64,000 nucleotides of DNA from an uncultured Desulfobacter sp. (GCF_963677125.1 NZ_OY781882.1:2674501-2738500), one strand, 5' to 3'. Positions 1 through 8,377 are shown, counted from the stretch's first letter. Notes: generated by a model from the sequence alone, not told the origin. Numbers and translations: made by a program.

Positions 1-34
1 TGCTGATATTGCAGCCATGATGGCAGGCAATTAG
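1..34 (+). CDS. C-terminal tail of an unidentified upstream protein (partial)
   Basis: The reading frame that enters at base 2 codes for ADIAAMMAGN and stops at 32-34 (TAG). The rubredoxin start follows 20 bases later with a good ribosome-binding site, which is operon-like spacing. Ten residues are too few to identify the family. A redox partner of rubredoxin, such as a flavo-diiron protein or superoxide reductase, would be expected from gene order in sulfate reducers, but that is only inference from context. Confidence 0.35.
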   Translation, partial: ADIAAMMAGN

Positions 35-54
35 TATATCAAGGAGGTTGGCGT

Positions 55-216
55 ATGGAAAAATATGAATGTATCCCCTGTGGCTGGGTATATGATCCTG
101 AAGAAGGAGATGATGCTGGAAATATTGAGCCCGGCACCGCTTTTGAAGATTTGCCTGGTGATTGGACCTGCCCGGTTTGCGGCGTGGGAAAAGATGAGTT
201 TCAAAAAATAGAATAA
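55..216 (+). CDS. rubredoxin
   Basis: This 53-residue protein carries the two rubredoxin knuckles, CIPCGWVYDP near the N terminus and CPVCGVGKDEF near the C terminus. The four cysteines bind one iron. The family shuttles single electrons in the cytoplasm, in anaerobes usually to oxygen- or superoxide-detoxifying enzymes. The length is typical of the family. The start at 55 has AAGGAGG ending 8 bases upstream. The preceding partial gene ends only 20 bases before it, so co-transcription is likely. A long hairpin 28 bases downstream probably ends the transcript. Confidence 0.95.
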   Translation: MEKYECIPCGWVYDPEEGDDAGNIEPGTAFEDLPGDWTCPVCGVGKDEFQKIE

Positions 217-243
217 AAGCATTTAAAAAAAAATAATATAAGA

Positions 244-275
244 TACAGCCGCCTGGATTAATCCGGGCGGCTGTA
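244..275 (+). terminator. near-perfect 32-base palindrome, probable terminator
   Basis: The arms TACAGCCGCC and GGCGGCTGTA enclose the palindrome GGATTAATCC with one T-G wobble, giving a nearly uninterrupted stem. It follows the rubredoxin stop by 28 bases. There is an A-run on the upstream side, which would be a U-run for a minus-strand transcript, and only TATATAT downstream, so the direction is not certain. Confidence 0.55.
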
Positions 276-405
276 TATATATGAGGTTCCAGGGGTGCTC
301 AAAGAAGTCATAAACACCCTCCTGCAAATATTAAACTGCCAGACATCATCTGGATTTGAATTTAATTGGCTATTGGCATTTGACATGATAAAAGCAGTTT
401 GAAAG

Positions 406-2121
406 ATGAGAATCAATATTGCAATGAATAGTGATAAAAACATCAATGCCAAATTTACAGAATCGCATTTTCAGAAATTTCGTTTGCTTCTGATTTCCGT
501 GTTTATGTTTATCGCATTAGTTCCGCTGGTTTCTTTTGGATTGAATGGGATATCACGAAGCAAGCAGATGATCAAGGATAGAGCTGCTTCCTACCTTACT
601 AATCTGGCGATAAGAAACGCAGAATCTATAAAACATTTTATACTGGAGCGGGTGAATGATATTCACCTGGTCAGCAGTCTCTTAGATATGTCGGAACCAA
701 ATTTCAGACATCATCTCAATCAAATAGTCAATGATTTGCACAGGCCTTATATTGACTTTTTTATCGTTACTCAGTCAGGTCAGCTCATTTTTAATACAGG
801 ACCAAAAAAGATCAACGACCAAATTATAGAGATGGCGTTACAGGCACAACTGTCATGGCAAGGAACTAAAATAACCAAGATATTCAAAATAACGAAAAAC
901 AATGAACAGCTCCCTGTATTGATGCTGTCAAAATCGTTACTTTTAAATACGGCAAAAGATGAACTTCATTTTTTATGCGGGTTGGTGGATTTCAGAGCCG
1001 TAAGTGTGCTGCTCCAAGAAAACAAGATGGAAGATACCGGCGAAGTTTATTTAATTGACGAAGCAGGATGGTTTTTATCTACTTCCCGGTTTGGAGCCAA
1101 AACACTTGAGACAAGGGTTTCAGTGACAAATAATAAGTCCGAAGGCGATTTGGCCGCCTATCAAGCCATCGATTATCGGGGTAAATCTGTTCTTCAGGCC
1201 AGACAGAATATCGATTTTTTTGGCTGGACCGTTATGGCAGATCAGGATATGGGGGAAATTTTAAATCGAATCAGGATTCTGGAGAAAAAGGCCTTTATTT
1301 ATGCGTTAGTGACCGGGGGGCTTGTTTTCATTTTGGCATTTTTTATCTCAACTGCTATCGTGAATATGGTGAAGGAAAAGTATCAACGGGAAAAGGAAAT
1401 GGAATTTCAGGTCATTCAAAAAGAAAAACTGGCATCTATGGGGCTTCTGACTTCAGGCCTTGCCCATGAATTGAATACCCCTTTGGCCAATGCTCTTCTA
1501 TATACACAGATTGCCCTGGAAGAGATAGAGGATGACAATTTTGACCCAGAAAGCGTCTCTCAACATTTATTGACCGTTATTGATGAAGTGAAACAGGGCA
1601 GCAGTGTTATAAAAAATCTTTTGTATTTCTCAAGGCACATACAAAGTGACTTGCAAACAGTCAATTGTAATGATCTATTGAACAAATTGATGGAAATCAC
1701 GATTCCTCACTGCGATGCAAAAAACATTCAAGTCAAATTGGCTTTGGAATCTGATATACCAGATGTTTTGGCAGATCCCAGCACCTTACAGTCCATTGTA
1801 ACCAACCTCGTGGCCAATGCTATAGAGGCAATGCCTGACGGTGGAAATCTTTCGTTGAGCACCCGTTTTGTTCCGGTTTTAAAACTGGTCAAAATTGAGG
1901 TTTCAGATTCCGGTATCGGAATCTCCAAAGAAGATATATCAAATATCTTCAATCCGTTTTATTCAACCAAAAAACCAGGAGAAGGAACAGGGCTTGGGCT
2001 TTTTATCAGCTATGAAATGGCACGGAAACTTGGGGGAGATCTAAAGGTAGTCAGTTCAACCCGGAATGAGACGAGCAAAACCGGGACACATTTTACGCTG
2101 GAACTTCCAATTAAGGCTTAA
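406..2121 (+). CDS. membrane sensor histidine kinase with periplasmic Cache-type sensor
   Basis: This 571-residue kinase has a first membrane segment at about 26-48, a periplasmic sensor region at about 50-295 that resembles double-Cache domains, and a second membrane segment at about 296-318. A linker helix follows. The dimerisation box AHELNTPLANAL holds the phospho-acceptor His354. The catalytic domain has its N box around Asn471, the G1 box DSGIGI at 501-506 and the G2 box GEGTGLGL near 526-533. There is no HAMP domain that I can recognise. The response-regulator gene starts 6 bases downstream, so the two are a cognate pair of the NtrB/NtrC or ZraS/ZraR type. An alternative ATG at 424 is in frame, and neither start has a strong ribosome-binding site. 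The sensed ligand is unknown; Cache domains usually bind small organic acids or amino acids. Confidence 0.92.
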   Translation: MRINIAMNSDKNINAKFTESHFQKFRLLLISVFMFIALVPLVSFGLNGISRSKQMIKDRAASYLTNLAIRNAESIKHFILERVNDIHLVSSLLDMSEPNFRHHLNQIVNDLHRPYIDFFIVTQSGQLIFNTGPKKINDQIIEMALQAQLSWQGTKITKIFKITKNNEQLPVLMLSKSLLLNTAKDELHFLCGLVDFRAVSVLLQENKMEDTGEVYLIDEAGWFLSTSRFGAKTLETRVSVTNNKSEGDLAAYQAIDYRGKSVLQARQNIDFFGWTVMADQDMGEILNRIRILEKKAFIYALVTGGLVFILAFFISTAIVNMVKEKYQREKEMEFQVIQKEKLASMGLLTSGLAHELNTPLANALLYTQIALEEIEDDNFDPESVSQHLLTVIDEVKQGSSVIKNLLYFSRHIQSDLQTVNCNDLLNKLMEITIPHCDAKNIQVKLALESDIPDVLADPSTLQSIVTNLVANAIEAMPDGGNLSLSTRFVPVLKLVKIEVSDSGIGISKEDISNIFNPFYSTKKPGEGTGLGLFISYEMARKLGGDLKVVSSTRNETSKTGTHFTLELPIKA

Positions 2122-2127
2122 CAAGAT

Positions 2128-3477
2128 ATGGATGACGTACCATTTAAAATACTAATTGTGGAAGATGATATAAATTTAAACAGAGGGCTTGTACATGTCA
2201 TAAAGAAAATGGGATACGAGGCCCATTCGACAGAGACTGGGGAACAAGCCCTGAAATTGATTAAAAAACATTCATTTGACCTGATAATCGCAGATTTCAA
2301 GCTTCCGGGTATTGACGGCAAACAGGTTCTCAAAGCAGCAAAGCAATTCGACGCCGGAATCATGGTTATCATGATTACAGCCTATGGCACGGTAGATACT
2401 GCCGTTGCTGCCATGAAAGAAGGAGCAGAAGATTATATTCTAAAGCCCTTTGATGTGGAAGAATTTAAAGTCATCGTCAAGAAGACATTGGAAAAAAAAG
2501 CCCTCCTCATGGATAATACCCGGTTAAAGCGTCAGTTAAAGCACAAATATACATTTGATAATATCATCGGTAACAGTCCTGGTATGACAGAGGTTTTTAA
2601 AACCATTCACCATGTAAAGGATTCCAGAACCACAGTACTGATTCGCGGTGAAACCGGTACCGGAAAAGAGTTGGTGGCAAGGGCCATTCACTATAATGGA
2701 AACCGGGCAGCAAAATCCTATGTACCCGTAAACTGTGCTGCAATCAGTGAAAGTTTAATGAGCAGCGAATTATTCGGCCACGTAAAAGGCGCATTTACTG
2801 GTGCCGTATCTGATAAAAAGGGCGTTTTTGAGGCTGCCGAAGGAGGTACTCTGTTTCTTGATGAAATAGGGGATATCGGAAAAGGCCTTCAACAAACCCT
2901 TCTACGGGCGATTGAGAGCGGAGAAATTCAACCGGTCGGATCATTTAAACAAAAAAAGGTCCAAGTTCGAATTATTGCGGCCACAAACAGAAATCTTGAG
3001 GACATGGTAGAAAAAGGAGGCTTTAGGGATGACTTGTATTATAGGCTTAATGTTGTCACGGTAAGCTTACCGCCATTACGTGAACGTGTTGATGATATTG
3101 TACTGTTGGCCTATCATTTTTTAAAACGCTATACGACTCAAAACAACAAACGGATTGATCGCATATCTCCGGATGCTATGAAGCTGATGGAAAAATACAA
3201 CTGGCCGGGAAACGTAAGAGAATTGGAAAACATCATCGAAAGGGCCACATTATTCGAAGAAAGCCCTGTGCTGTCGGTGACGAGTCTACCCAGCATTTTT
3301 AGACACGCTGTATCTATAAGCCCTCGCAGGAATATTAATTCCTTGGACCAGATGAACAGAACGCACATAGAAGAAGTGCTGGAATCCACCGGAGGGAATA
3401 AAACCGAAGCCTCGAAAATTCTAGGGATTAATCGATCAACACTTTATCGGATTATGAAACGCTTCAAAATTCAATAA
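2128..3477 (+). CDS. NtrC-family sigma54-dependent response regulator
   Basis: In this 449-residue protein the receiver domain has acidic residues E12-D14, phospho-acceptor Asp56 and Lys106. The AAA+ sigma54-activator domain has Walker A GETGTGKE at 174-181, the sigma54-contacting GAFTGA loop at 221-226, and Walker B TLFLDE at 241-246. A Fis-type helix-turn-helix lies at the C terminus, about 424-446. All key residues are present. It is the partner of the kinase just upstream and should activate -24/-12 promoters after phosphorylation. Two such promoters with matching tandem enhancer repeats lie directly downstream (3503-3628 and 4705-4830), which makes them its likely targets. That link is inferred from position and repeat identity. 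Confidence 0.95.
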   Translation: MDDVPFKILIVEDDINLNRGLVHVIKKMGYEAHSTETGEQALKLIKKHSFDLIIADFKLPGIDGKQVLKAAKQFDAGIMVIMITAYGTVDTAVAAMKEGAEDYILKPFDVEEFKVIVKKTLEKKALLMDNTRLKRQLKHKYTFDNIIGNSPGMTEVFKTIHHVKDSRTTVLIRGETGTGKELVARAIHYNGNRAAKSYVPVNCAAISESLMSSELFGHVKGAFTGAVSDKKGVFEAAEGGTLFLDEIGDIGKGLQQTLLRAIESGEIQPVGSFKQKKVQVRIIAATNRNLEDMVEKGGFRDDLYYRLNVVTVSLPPLRERVDDIVLLAYHFLKRYTTQNNKRIDRISPDAMKLMEKYNWPGNVRELENIIERATLFEESPVLSVTSLPSIFRHAVSISPRRNINSLDQMNRTHIEEVLESTGGNKTEASKILGINRSTLYRIMKRFKIQ

Positions 3478-3502
3478 TGGCTGTCAAGTTTGCTAAGTTG
3501 AC

Positions 3503-3537
3503 TGGTGCATTCCGCAGCACTGTCGCATTCTGCAACA
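3503..3537. promoter_or_regulatory. tandem enhancer (UAS) for the permease promoter
   Basis: The strong site is TGTCGC-ATTCT-GCAACA at 3521-3537, an inverted repeat with one mismatch. A weaker copy, TGGTGC-ATTCC-GCAGCA, lies at 3503-3519, centred 18 bases upstream. The same motif pair with the same 18-base spacing occurs at 4705-4739. The centre of the strong site is 86 bases from the GG of the -24 element. This is the layout expected for an NtrC-family enhancer. Confidence 0.65.
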
Positions 3538-3613
3538 TTTTCCCTATCCTCAAATACTAATTTTTTTTGAAAACCCATGTAATTTCTTTGTATTGCAAAA
3601 AAAAAATTATACC

Positions 3614-3629
3614 TGGCACAATTGATGCT
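3614..3629 (+). promoter_or_regulatory. sigma54 (-24/-12) promoter for the EamA permease
   Basis: TGGCAC at 3614-3619 is followed by ATGCT, with GG (3615-3616) and GC (3627-3628) exactly 10 bases apart. One base differs from the TTGC of the -12 consensus. It lies about 115 bases before the permease start and downstream of the tandem enhancer at 3503-3537. Confidence 0.6.
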
Positions 3630-3744
3630 GTTACTCCAGCAACATCCCAGTCACTTGAAACCTTGAAAAGACAAATAGGCTGGCTGTTACTTTTCGGTAG
3701 CTTCAATAAAGTTATGTAAACTAAGAGGGCAAAGAGGGCGTTGA

Positions 3745-4659
3745 GTGAATTTAGATAAGCGAAAAAGCAGTCGTCTTTCAATATCAGCTTGTATCTGGCT
3801 GATTCTGCTATGTGGCATCTGGGGCGGTAACGCTGTCAGCATTAAATTCAGCAGCCTGTACATCCCTCCGCTTATGGCAGCCACTCTTCGTTCAATTATA
3901 GCAGGTTTTATAGTCTGGGGAGTTGCTGTTTGGAAAGGTCAATCAGTTTTATTCCCATCGGGGAAAAGTCATCACGCAGTCATCATTGGTGTGCTTTTTG
4001 GCCTGGAATTTTTATTCATCTACTGGGGAATCTCCTTCACTTCCGCATCCCGCTCTACTATTTTTTTGTATTCTCAACCTTTGTGGGTAATTGTAGGGGC
4101 ACATTTTGCCCTGAAACAGGACCGATTGTCGGGGATTAAGATTATAGGATCATTTCTATCTTTCATCGGGCTTATTCTTGTTTTTAAAATGCACTCAGAA
4201 ACCTTGCCCGAATACCATAGGATAGGGGATGTGATGCAGATCCTGGCGGCAGTGTTCTGGGCAGCATCCACACTGTATATAAAACGCATCAGTCAATCTA
4301 TCCCCCTTGATCATTACCAAACCCTTTTTGCTCAGCTGATGTTTGCCATACCGATTCTCGCAATGGGCACTTTATTGTTTGAACAGAATCAACCCGTGGT
4401 CTTAAGTCCGGTTTCGATTGCCGCATTAGGGTATCAAGTAGTTGTGGTGGCAAGCTTCAGCTATCTTTTCTGGTTCTGGATGATCCATAATTTTTGTGTC
4501 AGCATACTTGCATCATTTTTATTCCTAACACCAATTTTTGGTGTCCTTTTTGGTTCCGTTATCTTAGGCGAACCTGTTGGATTAAATACCCTGGCAGGAT
4601 TAGGTATGGTCTGCCTTGGTATTTTTTTAATTAACACACAAAAAAGCCACCAAAGCTAA
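3745..4659 (+). CDS. EamA/DMT-family permease
   Basis: This 304-residue protein is almost entirely hydrophobic, with about ten predicted membrane helices. It shows the two-fold EamA repeat typical of drug/metabolite transporters: the first half begins around LCGIWGGNAVSIKFSS and the second around ILAAVFWAASTLYIKR. The family exports or exchanges small metabolites, including amino acids, nucleosides and toxic analogues; the substrate cannot be read from sequence. Translation starts with GTG at 3745. The gene stands alone behind its own -24/-12 promoter and enhancer, so it should be switched on together with the 4915-8377 operon. Confidence 0.88.
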   Translation: MNLDKRKSSRLSISACIWLILLCGIWGGNAVSIKFSSLYIPPLMAATLRSIIAGFIVWGVAVWKGQSVLFPSGKSHHAVIIGVLFGLEFLFIYWGISFTSASRSTIFLYSQPLWVIVGAHFALKQDRLSGIKIIGSFLSFIGLILVFKMHSETLPEYHRIGDVMQILAAVFWAASTLYIKRISQSIPLDHYQTLFAQLMFAIPILAMGTLLFEQNQPVVLSPVSIAALGYQVVVVASFSYLFWFWMIHNFCVSILASFLFLTPIFGVLFGSVILGEPVGLNTLAGLGMVCLGIFLINTQKSHQS

Positions 4660-4704
4660 ACAAAAGAAAAGTCTCCTTTTGTTAGCGTGCCTGCCACAGA
4701 CTAC

Positions 4705-4739
4705 AGGCGCAATATGCACCAATGTTGCAATATGCGACA
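4705..4739. promoter_or_regulatory. tandem enhancer (UAS) for the 4915-8377 operon
   Basis: The strong site is TGTTGC-AATAT-GCGACA at 4723-4739, an inverted repeat with one mismatch. A weaker copy, AGGCGC-AATAT-GCACCA, lies at 4705-4721, centred 18 bases upstream. The centre of the strong site is 86 bases from the GG of the -24 element at 4817, identical to the arrangement in front of the permease gene. Confidence 0.68.
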
Positions 4740-4815
4740 TGAGATCATGATATTCAACATTACTCCCGCACATAAAAATCATATATTTTCAATATTTTAC
4801 ACTAAAAATAGTGTG

Positions 4816-4831
4816 TGGCACATCCTTTGCT
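4816..4831 (+). promoter_or_regulatory. sigma54 (-24/-12) promoter for the 4915-8377 operon
   Basis: TGGCAC at 4816-4821 and TTGCT at 4827-4831 match the consensus closely. GG (4817-4818) and GC (4829-4830) are exactly 10 bases apart. It lies about 85 bases before the first gene of the operon. Confidence 0.75.
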
Positions 4832-4914
4832 CTTAAAAGAAACAAACTAAAGGGCATTTTACTATGAAAAAATCAGGAGACTGATTTTAAATCTGTTTTT
4901 TTACTGGAGGAGAG

Positions 4915-5364
4915 ATGAAAGATCAAATTTTTGGGAATCTAACGGATTGGGTTAACGCACTGGATACGCTGAATCTCCTTAAAAAATCAGCTTCGTTGGA
5001 TAACCATCAAGAAGAGCTGGTCAGGCTGCTTCGCCATGAAGGAAACTGGAGACTGCGTGAAGCGGCTGTTGAAGCGGCAGCCACATTGAAAATGCCCTCC
5101 ATTGAGACCCTAAAACAGATAGTGAAGTTAATTGTACGAGATGATCTTTATTATAATATCAGAATCTTAGCATCCAAAACCTTATCAACGCTGATTCCGG
5201 TAATTATGGCGAATGCAGGGATCAATAAGGACCTTGTCCGACGGTTCATCAATGATGCGAACCATGAGGTTACGGCATTGTTATCTTCACCGGAACCCCC
5301 AATGTTTCATGATGCACTCGATATCATTTATGAACAGATTCAAAAGGTCCTTGCAACGGCTTAA
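4915..5364 (+). CDS. small helical (HEAT-like) protein, first gene of the sigma54 operon
   Basis: The protein has 149 residues and no signal peptide or membrane segment. It is rich in amphipathic helices, with phrases such as LVRLLRHEGNWRLREAAVEA and LYYNIRILASKTLSTLIPVI that look like HEAT/ARM-type helical pairs. Such folds mediate protein-protein contacts, and no catalytic motif is visible. The start at 4915 has a strong GGAGGAG site. It is the first gene after the -24/-12 promoter at 4816. I do not recognise a named family, and the HEAT assignment is by eye. Confidence 0.75.
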   Translation: MKDQIFGNLTDWVNALDTLNLLKKSASLDNHQEELVRLLRHEGNWRLREAAVEAAATLKMPSIETLKQIVKLIVRDDLYYNIRILASKTLSTLIPVIMANAGINKDLVRRFINDANHEVTALLSSPEPPMFHDALDIIYEQIQKVLATA

Positions 5365-5425
5365 TGGGCCTGCAACGGAACGAACTATTATTATTGTCAT
5401 GTGTTTTGAAGACAAGGAGGGCATT

Positions 5426-5614
5426 ATGAGGAGAACCATGAATAAGATGCTTTTAAAAGATGTTGAAACAACCGAAAACCCAGCGACCTGGTACTTTTGC
5501 CCGTATTGTCAAAAACGACTGTTCAAAGGGCATATCGAAACATTGAGAATGACCTGCCCCAATTGTAACCGACTCATTGAATCAGAAGGGGAGCCCCTTC
5601 TGGAATCAAAATAA
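5426..5614 (+). CDS. 62-residue zinc-ribbon protein
   Basis: Cysteines 25, 28, 44 and 47 form two CxxC knuckles (FCPYCQKRLFKG and TCPNCNRL) separated by 15 residues, a treble-clef or zinc-ribbon pattern. The spacing resembles the Com-type zinc-binding regulators of Mu-like phages, but this could equally be a generic rubredoxin-like zinc ribbon. The frame is open much further upstream. I chose ATG 5426 because AAGGAGG lies just before it and upstream codons would overlap the preceding gene. The role is unknown; the position suggests a regulator or adaptor for the operon. Confidence 0.72.
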   Translation: MRRTMNKMLLKDVETTENPATWYFCPYCQKRLFKGHIETLRMTCPNCNRLIESEGEPLLESK

Positions 5615-5635
5615 TATTATGATTATGGAGGTAGT

Positions 5636-5857
5636 ATGGCTGGAATAAACAAACAGATAGACCTTTGTATCAATTGTCTGAATGTTAAAGATTGTTTTCA
5701 CTACAAGAAAAAAAAGCAACCCATATATTTTTGTGAAGAATTTACGTGTGAAGATCCTGAAGCCTCAGCCAAAGAAAGAAAGCGCACCAGCAAAGCTGAA
5801 TCCATGTATTTACCTGTACCCAATCTCGCGATGTTCAATGATTGCGGGAAGCCCTGA
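5636..5857 (+). CDS. 73-residue five-cysteine protein
   Basis: Cysteines 11, 14, 20, 33 and 38 lie in the pattern CxxC-x5-C-x12-CEEF-x-C, followed by a charged tail without motifs. This pattern is familiar from short uncharacterised proteins of sulfate-reducing bacteria and probably binds zinc or an Fe-S cluster. ATG 5636 has a GGAGG site 7 bases upstream. It lies 21 bases after the zinc-ribbon gene, so the two are translated from one message. No function can be assigned. Confidence 0.7.
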   Translation: MAGINKQIDLCINCLNVKDCFHYKKKKQPIYFCEEFTCEDPEASAKERKRTSKAESMYLPVPNLAMFNDCGKP

Positions 5858-5951
5858 AAATAAAGAAAGTATTTTTTGTAGAAATTAGAAAACAACAAAA
5901 AATGGCATTGGAGATAAGCATGGCATCCTATACCAAAAAAAGGAAATTAAT

Positions 5952-6365
5952 ATGGAAAAGGAAATATTGATAACTGAGTTTGATTTAAACCGTTTGGAAC
6001 GACTTCTGGATCTATGCTGGAGGCAAAATATTTTTAATGAAGAAGACCTGGAAACTTTGCAAAAAAAGATATCCAATTGTCTTGTTATGCAGCCTGAATT
6101 CATTCCCAATAATATTATAACAATGAATTCAACCTTCACTGTTGAAAATGAGGCCACCAAAGAACAAAAAACCTATACACTGGTTTTTCCGGAAAAAGCC
6201 GACATTAGAGGGAACAAGATTTCCATCTTGGCTCCTATAGGTATTGCTATCCTTGGGCACAAAGTGGGCGAATCCATAGAATGGATAGCTCCTTCAGGGC
6301 CAAAGAAAATGACATTTACCAAGATCCATTACCAACCTGAAACCAGCGGGCAGTTTAATTTGTAA
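5952..6365 (+). CDS. Rnk/GreA-C-terminal-domain protein
   Basis: The N-terminal half (1-50) of this 137-residue protein is a helical hairpin (LNRLERLLDLCWRQ). The C-terminal half (about 55-130) is an FKBP-like GreA/GreB C-terminal domain, seen in NSTFTVENEATKEQKTYTLVFPEKADI, GNKISILAPIGIAILGHKVGESIEW and the closing KMTFTKI. This matches nucleoside-diphosphate-kinase regulator (Rnk) proteins, which contact RNA polymerase through the secondary channel region. It lacks the long Gre coiled coil. The start has AGGA 7 bases upstream. It is the fourth gene of the sigma54 operon and may tune transcription during the induced state (inference). Confidence 0.8.
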   Translation: MEKEILITEFDLNRLERLLDLCWRQNIFNEEDLETLQKKISNCLVMQPEFIPNNIITMNSTFTVENEATKEQKTYTLVFPEKADIRGNKISILAPIGIAILGHKVGESIEWIAPSGPKKMTFTKIHYQPETSGQFNL

Positions 6366-6448
6366 TCAAGAGATTTCATTTCCTATGATGTTAATTCAGG
6401 AATATTAAAAAGCGTTATCAGGCAGCAAGAAACTCGAGGAGGATAATA

Positions 6449-8377
6449 ATGACAAAATCCACTTACTGGGCAGATTCCTACATAGATAAACGTTGCAGTG
6501 CCCAAGAGGCCCTGAAACATATCCGGCCAGGTCAACGCATTTTCATAGGCTCATCCTGTGCTGAACCCCAGTATCTTGTCCAAGAACTATCCGAAATATC
6601 CACAAGATTAATCGATCTTGAAATTGTACGTCTGCTCAGTATTGAAAATGGACCGTTAACGCCTATAGCTAATGGGTCCCCATCACATCAGTTCAAAATC
6701 AGGTCCTTTTACTTAGGCTCCTGTGGCTGTAGCATTATAAAAAAAAATCAAAGATTTATTACACCCACTAATTTATCCCAGATCCCGCACCTGTTCAAAT
6801 CCGGACTCATGCCGTTGAATGCAGCCCTGATTCAGGCCACACCGCCCGATGACTTTGGTTGGATGAGCCTCGGGATTTCTGTTGACATTAATCTTTCGGC
6901 CTGCGAAACCGCCGATATTGTCATATGCCAGATTAATCCCGAAATGCCCCGAGTCCTGGGAAGAAGCTTTATTCATGTTAATGATGTTGATTTTATAGTG
7001 GAACATGAAGACCCGCTTTTAACCATCCAGCCACTCCCTGAACATGAGTCAGGCATCGCGATTGCGAAACTCATCTCACGTCTTATCGAAGATGGTTCAA
7101 CCATTCAGACAAGTCTTGGCTTAACGACTGAAATAATTAAGATGGCTCTGTCAAATAAAAATGATATCGGTGTCCATTCACAATACCTGTCAGATGCAAT
7201 CATGCACCTTTTTTCCATGGGGGTCATCACGAATAAAAAAAAAGGATTTAATAACGGAAAGCTTGTGGCCGGTGCAGCAGTAGGCTCATCTCAACTTTAT
7301 GAATTTCTTGACGATAATCCCTCTATTGAATTTTACCCCTCAGATTATATTAACAATCCGGGAATTATCGGGCGTCATAATAAAATGGTAACATTGAACA
7401 CAGCCATGGCCATTGATCTTACCGGGCAGGTGGCAGCCGATGCCCTGCCATTGAATAATTACACAGGCATTAATGGTCTACTTGATTTCACCCGAGGGGC
7501 AGCAATGTCCAAAGGAGGAAAAACCATCTTAGTAATGACGTCAACTATGGATCACGGACAAAGAAGCCGAATAGTACCACTATTAACAGAACACGCCGTG
7601 GTGGTGCCAAGGGGCGATGTCCAGTTTGTGGCTACAGAATACGGATTAGTGAATCTTTTTGGAAAAACACTTCAGGAACGGGTTATGGCTTTAGTCTCAA
7701 TTGCCCATCCGGATTTCAGGGATGAATTATTTGCCGAAGCCAAAGAAATGGGGTTGGTTGACAGTAAACGCAAATTTAATCAGGCAAATAAAGGAATCTA
7801 CCCGTTTAAATACGAGGAAACCATTATTATAAACAATCTTCCCATTACCTTCAGACCCGCAAAGCCGGTGGATGAACGATTTATCCAGGAGCATTATTAC
7901 ACTATGAATCGTGGAGATATTGTTTCGAGGTTCTTTCATGAGAAAAGAAATTTTGCCTATGATCAAATTGAAACTACATATGACATTGATTATATCAATG
8001 ATCAGACCATTGTGGCTACGATTGGCGAACTCGGGTTTGAAAAAGTTATTGCCGTGGGCGAATATTTCAGAAACACTATCATTAACATGGCTGAAGTCGC
8101 TTATTCGGTATCAAGAGAATATCAGGGCATGGGCATTGCCTCTATCTTACAGAAAAAAATCAATCAGGCAGCCATTGATAACGGCATTAAAGGACTAATC
8201 GCCTATATTTATCCACATAACAAGAATATGATAAACCTTTTTCATAAACAGCCATATAAAATCACAACTAAAAGAAATGGAGACGTGCTTATTTTAAACT
8301 GCGTGTTCAGTGAGCCTAAAGCAGAAGACGACGATGATGGCAAGGCCCTGGGCGACGCTATTTTATCTATGGGTTGA
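6449..8377 (+). CDS. acetyl-CoA hydrolase/CoA-transferase fused to a GNAT acyltransferase
   Basis: Residues about 15-440 of this 642-residue protein are the two-lobed acetyl-CoA hydrolase/CoA-transferase fold of the succinyl-CoA:acetate or 4-hydroxybutyrate CoA-transferase type. Recognisable stretches are RPGQRIFIGSSCAEPQ, GIHSQYLSDA-like and NGLLDFTRGAAMSKGGKTI. Residues about 465-610 form a GNAT domain with the acetyl-CoA-binding loop SREYQGMGIASIL. Related fusions of CoA-transferase and GNAT occur in deltaproteobacteria. The enzyme may move acyl groups between CoA and carboxylates and also acetylate an amine or protein; the partner substrate is not evident. It is the last gene of the sigma54 operon and has an AGGAGG ribosome-binding site. 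The C-terminal tail is acidic (EDDDDG). Confidence 0.88.
   Translation: MTKSTYWADSYIDKRCSAQEALKHIRPGQRIFIGSSCAEPQYLVQELSEISTRLIDLEIVRLLSIENGPLTPIANGSPSHQFKIRSFYLGSCGCSIIKKNQRFITPTNLSQIPHLFKSGLMPLNAALIQATPPDDFGWMSLGISVDINLSACETADIVICQINPEMPRVLGRSFIHVNDVDFIVEHEDPLLTIQPLPEHESGIAIAKLISRLIEDGSTIQTSLGLTTEIIKMALSNKNDIGVHSQYLSDAIMHLFSMGVITNKKKGFNNGKLVAGAAVGSSQLYEFLDDNPSIEFYPSDYINNPGIIGRHNKMVTLNTAMAIDLTGQVAADALPLNNYTGINGLLDFTRGAAMSKGGKTILVMTSTMDHGQRSRIVPLLTEHAVVVPRGDVQFVATEYGLVNLFGKTLQERVMALVSIAHPDFRDELFAEAKEMGLVDSKRKFNQANKGIYPFKYEETIIINNLPITFRPAKPVDERFIQEHYYTMNRGDIVSRFFHEKRNFAYDQIETTYDIDYINDQTIVATIGELGFEKVIAVGEYFRNTIINMAEVAYSVSREYQGMGIASILQKKINQAAIDNGIKGLIAYIYPHNKNMINLFHKQPYKITTKRNGDVLILNCVFSEPKAEDDDDGKALGDAILSMG

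Noticed and set aside
258..452. Minus-strand open frame before the histidine kinase
   Set aside because: It overlaps the kinase start and the terminator and has no recognisable domain.
3557..3781. Minus-strand open frame upstream of the permease
   Set aside because: It overlaps the sigma54 promoter and enhancer, has no ribosome-binding site and shows no protein-like composition.
5902..5970. Short open frame between the five-Cys and Rnk-like genes
   Set aside because: Only 22 codons, no ribosome-binding site, and it runs into the Rnk-like start.
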